From NCBI GenBank assembly GCA_024640385.1, contig JAHEFC010000228.1:1-6464 (forward strand): a DNA stretch of 6,464 nucleotides, given 5' to 3'. The notes under the pieces are model-generated. The model did not search any database and had not been told where the DNA came from. It saw nothing but the letters and a program-made list of their open reading frames with translations. Shown here in pieces: positions 1-5,525 of this stretch. The position numbers were made by a program, and so were the translations under genes. The DNA is from Sphingobacteriales bacterium (GTDB taxonomy: Bacteria > Bacteroidota > Bacteroidia > Chitinophagales > Chitinophagaceae). Position 1 is the first letter of the stretch, and each line of letters opens with the position of its first letter.

Positions 1-2087
1 CTGCATCTATCGAAGTGAATCCTTCTGCTACCACAGAATACAATGTTGTAGTAACAACTGACAAAGGTTGTGTGGATTCTAAAACTGTAACCGTAACAGT
101 GAACCCGCTTCCAGTTATCGATATCGCTGGTAATACCGTGATCTGCTTCGGTGGCAGCACAGTGCTGACCGCATCAGGCGGTGCGTCTTACAAATGGAGT
201 AATGGAGCAACATCTTCATCCATTACTGTAAATCCAGGTGTAACTACTGAGTACACTGTTGAAGTGACCACTGACAAAGGTTGTGTTGCTTCAAAGAGTG
301 TGACTGTTACAGTGAATCCGCTTCCGGAGATCAATATTGAAGGTAATACCGTGATCTGTTATGGTGGCAGAACTACGCTGACAGCTTCAGGTGGAGCATC
401 TTATCTCTGGAATACAGGTGCAACTACGGCTGCCATCACTGTTGAACCAGCTGCTACCACCGAGTACAGTGTAGTTGTTACAACAGATAAAGGTTGTGTG
501 GATTCTAAGAAAGTGACCGTACTTGTTAACGATAAACCGATTATCAATATAACCGGCACAACAGAGATCTGCTTTGGCCAGGAAACGACCCTGACTGCAA
601 GCGGTGGTGCAAACTTCAAATGGAGTACCGGTGAAACTACTGCATCGATAAAAGTGAAACCCAATACCAATACAGTTTACAATGTAGAGGTGACCAGCGG
701 CGAAAACTGCAGGGACGATAAAAATGTAGCTGTTATTGTAAATGTTCTTCCCCAGGTGACACTTACAGAAAGTAAGGCGATCTGTTATGGTGACAAGATC
801 ACCCTTACCGCTGGTGGTGGTGCTGCTTACAGGTGGATGAATGCAAACCGTACCGATGCTTCGATAGAGGTTTCGCCTAAAGAGACTACTGAGTATGAGG
901 TTGAAGTAAGTACCGACAAGGGTTGTGTGGATACAAAGAAGATGAAAGTAACCGTGAATTCACTGCCGGTTCCTAAAATAGAAGGTGACAGAACAGTATG
1001 TTACGGTTTGGGTACAACGCTTACAGCAAGTGGCGGCGTGTCTTACAACTGGAGTGAAGGTGGTGATGCCAACGCAGTTACCCTGGCTCCTAAGAAGAGC
1101 ACAACCTATACAGTTGAAGTGACTTCTGCCGAAGGTTGTACTGTGAAGGAACAAGTGGCAGTGACCGTGAACAATTGTGGTAATTTCTGTACCTATACCC
1201 AGTATTCATTCGGTACTCATTATGAGAACGAGAAATATGTAAAAGACGATAAGTGTATCACTGAAAAGTCTGAAGCAACTATTGAGTATGCGATCAGCAA
1301 ATGGCCGAACAGCAGCATCAGGATCGGTGAAGGTAAACTGAACATCAGGGCTGGTGATGCCAAATGGGTGATCGCCTTCCTGCCACACGCAGGTTACAGT
1401 ACACCGATGAATGCTTATCCTACTATGGAAATGCTGGCCAATGATGCGTCTGTCAAGAACAATCTGCTTGCACAAACCATTGTACTTGCGATCAATATGG
1501 GTATCAATGACCCACTGCGTTTCTTCAGTCTGAAAGGTGGTTACATGAGAACGGAAGGCCTGGTTGATTGTGGTGTGAATGGCAACAAGGATGGCAGGAT
1601 CAGCAATTACTTCATCGACAGCAAAGGCCTGGCTGATGTTGATGGTGAAGCAGGTATCACTGTGAACGATGTCTGGATGATCGCAAACATGTACCTGGCA
1701 GGTAAGACTTACAACAACTTCAATATCCATACCGTTGCGGATATCGTGGAGACGCTGAATAAAGCATTCGAAGGTTGCCGTTCATTCAAGGATTTCACGG
1801 ACAAGGCACCTGAGATCGGCGGAAAGGCAAATTATGTAAAAGTTTATCCGAATCCGTTTGTATCGTATATCAACTTCGAGTTCGTATCACCAGAATCAGG
1901 TTCAGCTGTTATAGAGATCTGGGATATGGCTGGAAGAATGGTAAACAGAACAACACTCGGTAATGTAGCGGCCCAGGAAAAGATCACTCACAGATTGCCA
2001 ACTTCAAGCTTTAGCTACGGTCAGTATATCTACAAACTGAAAGTAGGTAACTGGATGGAGCAGGGCAAAGTGATCAGATTCAGATAA
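1..2087 (+). CDS. Multi-repeat Ig/PKD-like surface protein with T9SS sorting domain (5'-truncated)
   Basis: The reading frame is open from the first base (codons begin at position 3) and ends at TAA 2085-2087. The real start and signal peptide lie to the left, and the GTG at 15 is simply an internal valine. About 695 codons are present. From the N-terminal side there is a partial repeat (to 107), five repeats of 71-72 residues (108-1175), a non-repetitive region of about 220 residues (1176-1835), and a C-terminal type IX secretion sorting domain starting at VKVYPNPF (1836-2087). Each repeat carries a CxGxxxTLTASGG-like stretch, a central W and a GC near its end, which suggests a small beta-sandwich with one disulfide. 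The non-repetitive part begins with a CGNFCTYTQ segment and contains LLAQTIVLAINM. From memory this resembles a domain often found before the sorting tail in Bacteroidota extracellular proteins. Two calcium-loop-like motifs lie near 1578-1670. By family knowledge the product is exported through the outer membrane and anchored or released; adhesion or matrix function is inference. No catalytic domain is visible. Confidence 0.9.
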   Translation, partial: ASIEVNPSATTEYNVVVTTDKGCVDSKTVTVTVNPLPVIDIAGNTVICFGGSTVLTASGGASYKWSNGATSSSITVNPGVTTEYTVEVTTDKGCVASKSVTVTVNPLPEINIEGNTVICYGGRTTLTASGGASYLWNTGATTAAITVEPAATTEYSVVVTTDKGCVDSKKVTVLVNDKPIINITGTTEICFGQETTLTASGGANFKWSTGETTASIKVKPNTNTVYNVEVTSGENCRDDKNVAVIVNVLPQVTLTESKAICYGDKITLTAGGGAAYRWMNANRTDASIEVSPKETTEYEVEVSTDKGCVDTKKMKVTVNSLPVPKIEGDRTVCYGLGTTLTASGGVSYNWSEGGDANAVTLAPKKSTTYTVEVTSAEGCTVKEQVAVTVNNCGNFCTYTQYSFGTHYENEKYVKDDKCITEKSEATIEYAISKWPNSSIRIGEGKLNIRAGDAKWVIAFLPHAGYSTPMNAYPTMEMLANDASVKNNLLAQTIVLAINMGINDPLRFFSLKGGYMRTEGLVDCGVNGNKDGRISNYFIDSKGLADVDGEAGITVNDVWMIANMYLAGKTYNNFNIHTVADIVETLNKAFEGCRSFKDFTDKAPEIGGKANYVKVYPNPFVSYINFEFVSPESGSAVIEIWDMAGRMVNRTTLGNVAAQEKITHRLPTSSFSYGQYIYKLKVGNWMEQGKVIRFR
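108..1175 (+). repeat. Five tandem ~213-nt repeats coding for Ig/PKD-like domains
   Basis: Unit boundaries, taken at the LP/KP codon pair that opens each domain, are 108-320, 321-533, 534-746, 747-962 and 963-1175. Lengths are 213, 213, 213, 216 and 213 nt. A sixth, incomplete unit occupies 1-107. Units 1 and 2 share the exact run ggtaataccgtgatctg, and the partial unit and unit 2 share aaaggttgtgtggattctaa (at about 64 and 491). Units 3-5 keep the protein pattern but have diverged more in DNA. These are protein-coding domain duplications, not a CRISPR array or an insertion sequence. More copies probably continue to the left of the window. Confidence 0.92.
1836..2087 (+). other. T9SS type A C-terminal sorting domain (coding segment)
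   Basis: The last ~83 residues have the usual order of this sorting signal. VYPNPF opens the domain, a strand with FEF follows, then VIEIWDMAGRMV, and finally a QYIYKLKVGN strand and GKVIRFR at the very end. The family pattern is a YPNP start, a D-x-x-G-R/K turn in the middle and a (G)xYxxKxxxxxxxxxxKxxx ending, all of which can be seen here. In Bacteroidota this domain directs a protein through the PorV/Sov translocon and is usually cleaved off at the surface. The protein should therefore be extracellular or surface-bound. Confidence 0.92.
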
Positions 2088-2112
2088 TATAGGTTTCAGA
2101 GGTATGTAAAGT

Positions 2113-2145
2113 AAAGGCCCCCGTAACAACGGGGGTCTTTCATTT
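2113..2145 (+). terminator. Rho-independent terminator after the surface-protein gene
   Basis: The arms at 2113-2123 and 2130-2140 form an 11-bp stem: AAAG, one G-U pair, then CCCCCG with CGGGGG. They enclose a 6-nt loop (TAACAA). The right arm ends in CTTT and is followed by CATTT, a short U-rich tail. It lies 25 nt after the TAA at 2085-2087, the expected place. The AAAG/CTTT foot makes the stem partly symmetric, but no gene converges on it from the right, so it is assigned to the + strand. Confidence 0.88.
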
Positions 2146-2193
2146 AAGGGACCTTGTTTGTGATGATGGACAAATTGAATATATTGTCCCTTA
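2145..2193. promoter_or_regulatory. Nested inverted repeats overlapping the transporter promoter (possible operator)
   Basis: Two perfect inverted repeats share their right-hand side. The outer pair is TAAGGGAC at 2145-2152 with GTCCCTTA at 2186-2193 (8 bp). The inner pair is GGACAA at 2168-2173 with TTGTCC at 2184-2189 (6 bp, 10-nt spacer). The inner pair straddles the TTG of the proposed -33 element, so a protein bound there would cover the promoter. Both pairs use GTCC at 2186-2189, so only one could form at a time in DNA or RNA. No binding protein can be named, and short inverted repeats arise by chance, so the role is tentative. Confidence 0.35.
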
Positions 2194-2205
2194 TCCATAG
2201 ATTTG
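2174..2205 (+). promoter_or_regulatory. Bacteroidota-type promoter for the MFS transporter gene
   Basis: TAGATTTG at 2198-2205 is an exact match to the -7 element TAnnTTTG known for the Bacteroidota primary sigma factor. A TTG at 2175-2177 lies 20 nt upstream, within the usual 19-21 nt spacing of the -33 element. Transcription would begin near 2210-2212, leaving a leader of only about 11-13 nt before the ATG at 2223. The leader has only a weak AGG (2214-2216) as a possible ribosome site, normal for this phylum. The call rests on motif match and spacing alone. Confidence 0.65.
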
Positions 2206-2222
2206 AATCAAACAGGTAAACC

Positions 2223-3563
2223 ATGAGTATCCCTAAACCCAGATTGAGTTTCTGGCAGATAGTTAACATGAACGTAGGATTCTTCGGGATCCAGTACAGT
2301 TTTGGTTTGCAGCAGAGTAATATGAGCCCGATCTACCGGTACCTGGGTGCGGATGAAGCCAGCCTGCCGTACTTGTGGCTTGCTGGCCCCATGACCGGTC
2401 TTATCATACAGCCGATTATTGGTGCAATGAGTGACAAAACGCTTTCAAAAATGGGAAGGAGAACTCCTTATTTTCTTATTGGAGCCATCCTTTGCAGCAT
2501 CAGTCTTTTCTTCATGCCGTTCAGTTCTACATTGTGGATGGCGGCGAGCCTGCTCTGGATACTGGATGCGGCAAATAATATCACCATGGAGCCATACCGC
2601 GCTTTTGTCAGTGATAAGCTGAGGCCGGAGCAGCATTCAATAGGCTTTCTCACTCAAAGTGCATTTACAGGATTGGGTCAAACTCTTTCTTATCTTACCC
2701 CTTCTATACTGGTGGTTTTAGGTATGAACAGGGATCTTACCAATGCGAAAAACATCCCTTATATCACTATTACAGCTTTTATCATCGGTGCGATTTTTTC
2801 CATTTCTTCTGTGCTCTGGACGGTAAAGACCACAAAAGAACATCCTTTGTCGGAAGATGAAAAAGATGTGATCCGTAAGCTGCCCAGAGGGGCAGGGGGT
2901 ACTTTTGAGGAGATCCTGATAGCCTTCAGGGAAATGCCCTTGACCATGAAACAGCTTGCAGTGATGAAACTGTTTCAATGGTATGCCATGTTCTGCTACT
3001 GGCAGTATATCGTGTTGTCTATTGCGCGGACTTTCTATAACACTTCCAATAGTAATTCTCCTGAATTTCGTGAATCAGGGTTGATTGTTGGCCAGATAGG
3101 AGGGTTCTATAATCTGATCGCATTCATTGCGGCCTTTGTATTGGTCAGGTTCACCAACCGTTTTGGTCCTAAGGCTGTACATAGTGTGTGCCTGATCCTC
3201 GCCGGAATCGGTATGATCAGCATTCCCCTGATCAACGACCGTTTATTATTGCTTATACCGATGGTAGGGATTGGACTTGCCTGGGCCAGCATGATGGGTA
3301 ATCCTTATATCATGCTTGCAGGCAGCATACCTCCGGAAAGGACAGGGGTGTACATGGGCATATTCAATATGTTCATTGTAATACCCATGATGATACAGAT
3401 CTTCACTTTGCCGCTGTACTATAATACCTGGTTAAAAGGTAATCCTGAAAATGTGATCAGGCTGGCAGGTGCCTTATTGATTGTTGCAGCTATAGCGGTT
3501 CTTTTTGTGAAAGTTGCCAGGAATGTGAAGACCGATGGGATGCCGGTAGGAGGCACACATTGA
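2223..3563 (+). CDS. MFS sugar transporter, SLC45/GPH-like (putative sucrose/maltose:cation symporter)
   Basis: This 446-residue protein has about 12 hydrophobic segments, the usual size for a major facilitator transporter. After the second membrane segment it has the family loop motif: G67-AMSD71 followed by G78-R79-R80-T81-P82-Y. Other stretches typical of the SLC45 / glycoside-pentoside-hexuronide group are LWLAGPMTGLIIQPIIG (51-67), DAANNITMEPYRAFVSD (115-131) and RTGVYMGIFNMFIVIPM (373-389). A charged loop at about 201-250 separates the two halves. By family knowledge such inner-membrane proteins import disaccharides such as sucrose or maltose with a proton or other cation; the actual sugar cannot be read here. 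No glycosidase or SusC/SusD gene is adjacent to help. The gene has its own promoter upstream, runs alone on the + strand and converges on the Rrf2 gene. The start is the ATG at 2223, immediately before the conserved N-terminal PRLSFWQI segment. Confidence 0.88.
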   Translation: MSIPKPRLSFWQIVNMNVGFFGIQYSFGLQQSNMSPIYRYLGADEASLPYLWLAGPMTGLIIQPIIGAMSDKTLSKMGRRTPYFLIGAILCSISLFFMPFSSTLWMAASLLWILDAANNITMEPYRAFVSDKLRPEQHSIGFLTQSAFTGLGQTLSYLTPSILVVLGMNRDLTNAKNIPYITITAFIIGAIFSISSVLWTVKTTKEHPLSEDEKDVIRKLPRGAGGTFEEILIAFREMPLTMKQLAVMKLFQWYAMFCYWQYIVLSIARTFYNTSNSNSPEFRESGLIVGQIGGFYNLIAFIAAFVLVRFTNRFGPKAVHSVCLILAGIGMISIPLINDRLLLLIPMVGIGLAWASMMGNPYIMLAGSIPPERTGVYMGIFNMFIVIPMMIQIFTLPLYYNTWLKGNPENVIRLAGALLIVAAIAVLFVKVARNVKTDGMPVGGTH

Positions 3564-3564
3564 A

Positions 3565-3653
3565 TAGATAGAGAGATAGGAAGATAGAGAGATAGACAGA
3601 AATTCTAACACAAGGATCCTTCCTATCTTCCTATCTTTCTATCTCTCTATCTA
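3565..3653. repeat. Long inverted repeat of ~8-nt GATAG units between convergent genes
   Basis: The arms at 3565-3595 and 3623-3653 pair over 31 positions, with one true mismatch (3588/3630) and two G-U pairs (3580/3638 and 3589/3629) in + strand RNA. The loop is 27 nt (3596-3622) and contains the 10-bp palindrome AAGGATCCTT (3612-3621). Each arm is itself a tandem array of an octamer close to RRAGATAG, about four copies, in opposite orientation. It begins 1 nt after the transporter stop (TGA 3561-3563), and the Rrf2 stop codon (TAG, 3651-3653 on the minus strand) lies within its right end. It probably ends transcription from both sides or protects the 3' ends. In minus-strand RNA the two G-U pairs become C/A mismatches, so folding should be stronger in the transporter mRNA. 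There is no U tract. Confidence 0.85.
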
Positions 3654-4073
3654 AATCAGGTGTGGAAGATGAGCCAGGTCTGCAACTGTTTTCTTTTCCA
3701 GGATCTTCAGTGTTGCATCTCTTACTTCGATCATCGTATCGTGTAGCCCGCAGTTCCTTTCATCGCAGTTCTTGCATCTTTCATAAAAGTAAAGACTTAC
3801 ACATGGTAACATGGCAATCGGTCCATGGATCAGGCGGATAATACGGGCAAGTGGTATTTTCTCAGGGGGCTGGCTCAGGTAGTATCCGCCACCTTTTCCT
3901 TTTTTACTTTCCAACAGACCGTCTTTCCGGAGTTGAAGCAGGATACTTTCCAGGAATTTCAATGGTATTTTTTTCTTCTCCGATATTTCAGATATCAGAA
4001 CCGGCTCCTTTGATTTTTGTTCGGCAAGGTAGCCAAGGGCCTGGAGCGCGTATTGTGTCTTTTTATTAAGCAC
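3651..4073 (-). CDS. Rrf2-family transcriptional regulator with four clustered cysteines
   Basis: The protein has 140 residues, normal for the family. The N-terminus MLNKKTQYALQALGYLAEQ is the classic Rrf2 opening. A winged helix-turn-helix spans about residues 26-66, with the recognition region IPLKFLESILLQLRKDGLL and the wing GKGGGYYLS. Cysteines at 91, 100, 103 and 108 (C-x8-C-x2-C-x4-C), followed by H111, lie where IscR and NsrR carry their iron-sulfur ligands, although the spacing differs. A cluster-binding or redox-sensing role is plausible but not proven. The start is GTG at 4073; an in-frame stop lies a few codons upstream, and the family's ML opening fits this start. No TAnnTTTG promoter is seen in the 73-nt gap after dapB, so it may be read through from the dapB operon or use another promoter. 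No iron-sulfur assembly genes are adjacent, so its targets are unknown. Confidence 0.9.
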   Translation of the reverse strand: MLNKKTQYALQALGYLAEQKSKEPVLISEISEKKKIPLKFLESILLQLRKDGLLESKKGKGGGYYLSQPPEKIPLARIIRLIHGPIAMLPCVSLYFYERCKNCDERNCGLHDTMIEVRDATLKILEKKTVADLAHLPHLI

Positions 4074-4088
4074 TACTCGTGTTGTTTA

Positions 4089-4148
4089 AATTCCGGATTC
4101 CGGATTCCGCATTTCGAATTCGGAATTCATAATCCGCAATCCGGAATT
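4089..4148. repeat. 60-bp near-palindrome made of ~7-nt ATTCCGG units
   Basis: Position i pairs with 8237-i over 30 positions on each side, centred on GAATTC at 4116-4121. Only four or five positions fail to pair (4100, 4107, 4108 and 4110, with 4114 a G-U). The outermost 11 bp (4089-4099 with 4138-4148) are perfect. The same stretch can be cut into eight successive heptamers starting at 4090: attccgg, attccgg, attccgc, atttcga, attcgga, attcata, atccgca, atccgga. It is thus both a tandem repeat and a palindrome. It fills most of the dapB-rrf2 gap and covers two bases of the dapB stop codon (TAA, 4147-4149). Possible roles are 3'-end stabiliser, weak terminator or a dispersed REP-like element. 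It lacks a U tract. Confidence 0.85.
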
Positions 4149-4866
4149 ATCCAATATTAAGCACATCCTTCATTGAAAATACGCCTTTCTTTCCAACAAC
4201 GTACTCCGCTGCCATCACTGCTCCTGTTGCAAATCCATTGCGGTTGTGGGCGGTATGGATGATCTCGATATCATCTACATCCGAGGTGTAGAGCACTTTA
4301 TGCGTTCCGGGCGCGGGATCTTCACGTACACTTTCAATAGACAATTCCCCTGCTGAACTGGTGGCATGATTGACCCATGCGGTCTTTCTTTTGACTTCTT
4401 CGAGTATCTGTTCAGCCAGCGTAATGGCGGTACCACTGGGAGCATCTTTTTTTTGCGTGTGATGCACTTCGGTCATCTTTATGTCATACTCCTTTTGGCC
4501 GTTCATCATTTTGGCCAATATCCGGTTCAGTGCAAAAAATATATTCACACCTACACTGAAATTGCTCGCATAGAGAAAGGTACCATCCCTCTTTTTACAA
4601 TAATCAACTACTTTCTCATACTGGTCAAGCCACCCCGTAGAACCACAGACCACCGGCACTCCCGCTTCCAGGCATTTCATGACGTTTTCGTAGGCACTAT
4701 GTGGTCCGGTGAATTCAATGGCCACATCAGATTTACGCAGATTGTCCTGTGTGAAATCATTGATGTTGTACAGATCTATGGTAAGGTTCACCATATGTCC
4801 CCTCGAAACAGCGATCTGTTCAATGATCTTCCCCATCTTCCCGTAACCGATCAGAGCAATTTTCAT
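4147..4866 (-). CDS. dapB: 4-hydroxy-tetrahydrodipicolinate reductase
   Basis: DapB reduces the DapA product to tetrahydrodipicolinate with NAD(P)H, in the cytoplasmic pathway to meso-diaminopimelate (cell wall) and lysine. The protein has 239 residues, shorter than the ~270 of E. coli but usual for Bacteroidota. The N-terminal nucleotide-binding fold opens with IALIGYGKMGK (G7-x-G9-x-x-G12). CGSTGW (74-79) and ASNFSVGVN (100-108) are the conserved cofactor and hinge segments. The signature HHTQKKDAPSGTA (135-147) holds the catalytic histidine pair, Lys139 of the HHxxK pattern, and the substrate-binding SGT. The ending NGFATGAVMAAEYVVG matches the family. The ATG at 4864-4866 lies directly before the Rossmann strand, 10 nt after the DUF5683 stop, so the two are probably co-transcribed. 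There is no Shine-Dalgarno. Codons for K139-K140 contain an A8 run (T8 at 4447-4454 on the + strand), but the frame is intact. Confidence 0.96.
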   Translation of the reverse strand: MKIALIGYGKMGKIIEQIAVSRGHMVNLTIDLYNINDFTQDNLRKSDVAIEFTGPHSAYENVMKCLEAGVPVVCGSTGWLDQYEKVVDYCKKRDGTFLYASNFSVGVNIFFALNRILAKMMNGQKEYDIKMTEVHHTQKKDAPSGTAITLAEQILEEVKRKTAWVNHATSSAGELSIESVREDPAPGTHKVLYTSDVDDIEIIHTAHNRNGFATGAVMAAEYVVGKKGVFSMKDVLNIG

Positions 4867-4876
4867 GACAGTGATT

Positions 4877-5524
4877 TTAGAATCCTATTAATGAAGTTTT
4901 GGGTTTTGTGTCCCTGTAAGTTAGCACTAAACTCAGTCCCTTGGATCCGCCCGGAGAGATCGTGGGTTTTACTTTAAGGCTGAGGTCATCGTTGACATTA
5001 AAACTTTTCAAGTGTGCATCCACGGCGGCGTCAGCTACCTGTAGTCCCCAGATCACAAGGAAGGCAAGTATGGAAAGATCCATATTCTTACGGAATTCGT
5101 TACGGTAGATCTGTAAGGATTCAGTTGAAAGAGGGACGAGACTGGGATCGATTTCATCGTACCGTGCAGTGTCCTGGGTATACCGGATCTCATAGGCTTC
5201 CCTGGTTTTCTGATACCAGGTATTATTGTAATTGAAAGTGATCACCGGAACTGCAAGGGCGCCGTAAACGATGGGGAGCTTCCAGTATTTCTTGTTATAT
5301 GCCTGTCCCCATCCGGGAATAATGGCCGAGCGAAGAGAGGCTTTGCCTGCTTCCGATCTTTTCTTTTTCACCTTGGCCGTATCGGCCGATGCTTTTTTAG
5401 CAGCTGCCCTCACGGTGTCCGCCACGGTGACTGCAGAGTCTTTTTTTTGCTGGCCCTGAACATGGGACCACGTCAAGATCAGCAACAGGGTTATGAAAAA
5501 TGTGATTGACCGGTATGAATGCAT
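4877..5524 (-). CDS. DUF5683 domain membrane protein, exported or periplasm-facing
   Basis: The protein has 215 residues and unknown function. Residues 1-24 look like a Sec signal peptide (basic start, hydrophobic FFITLLLILTW, likely cut after VQG). A low-complexity Ala/Lys/Thr stretch (25-62) follows. The DUF5683 core begins with SLRSAIIPGWGQAYNKKYWKLP (PGWGQ at 70-74), the feature by which I recognise the family. Hydrophobic segments at about 82-98 and 149-166 may be membrane helices, and the region from 183 to the end could be beta-structured. It starts 1 nt after the parB stop and ends 10 nt before dapB, which makes a tight operon. From memory this parB-DUF5683-dapB order recurs in Bacteroidota. 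A link to envelope growth or chromosome segregation is guilt by association only. An A8 run (T8 at 5441-5448 on the + strand) near the N-terminus does not break the frame. Confidence 0.88.
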   Translation of the reverse strand: MHSYRSITFFITLLLILTWSHVQGQQKKDSAVTVADTVRAAAKKASADTAKVKKKRSEAGKASLRSAIIPGWGQAYNKKYWKLPIVYGALAVPVITFNYNNTWYQKTREAYEIRYTQDTARYDEIDPSLVPLSTESLQIYRNEFRKNMDLSILAFLVIWGLQVADAAVDAHLKSFNVNDDLSLKVKPTISPGGSKGLSLVLTYRDTKPKTSLIGF

Positions 5525-5525
5525 A

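Noticed and set aside
15..17. GTG as a start codon for the first gene
   Set aside because: The same frame is open upstream to the window edge (A-S-I-E before it) and it falls in the middle of a repeat unit, so it is an internal Val codon of a truncated gene.
1..1175. Regular direct repeats as a possible CRISPR or mobile element
   Set aside because: The 213-nt period is in frame and codes for one conserved protein domain. There are no short identical repeats separated by unique spacers and no transposase.
1206..1730. 174-codon open frame on the minus strand within the surface-protein gene
   Set aside because: It is opposite a convincing coding region with a T9SS tail and its translation has no family features, so it is a shadow frame.
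2088..2222. Riboswitch or small RNA in the gap before the transporter
   Set aside because: The gap is accounted for by a terminator, inverted repeats and a promoter, and the predicted leader of about 12 nt is too short for a riboswitch.
4366..4977. 203-codon open frame on the + strand opposite dapB
   Set aside because: It lies antisense to dapB, whose catalytic motifs are complete, shows no recognisable domain, and runs across the dapB/DUF5683 junction. It is a shadow frame.
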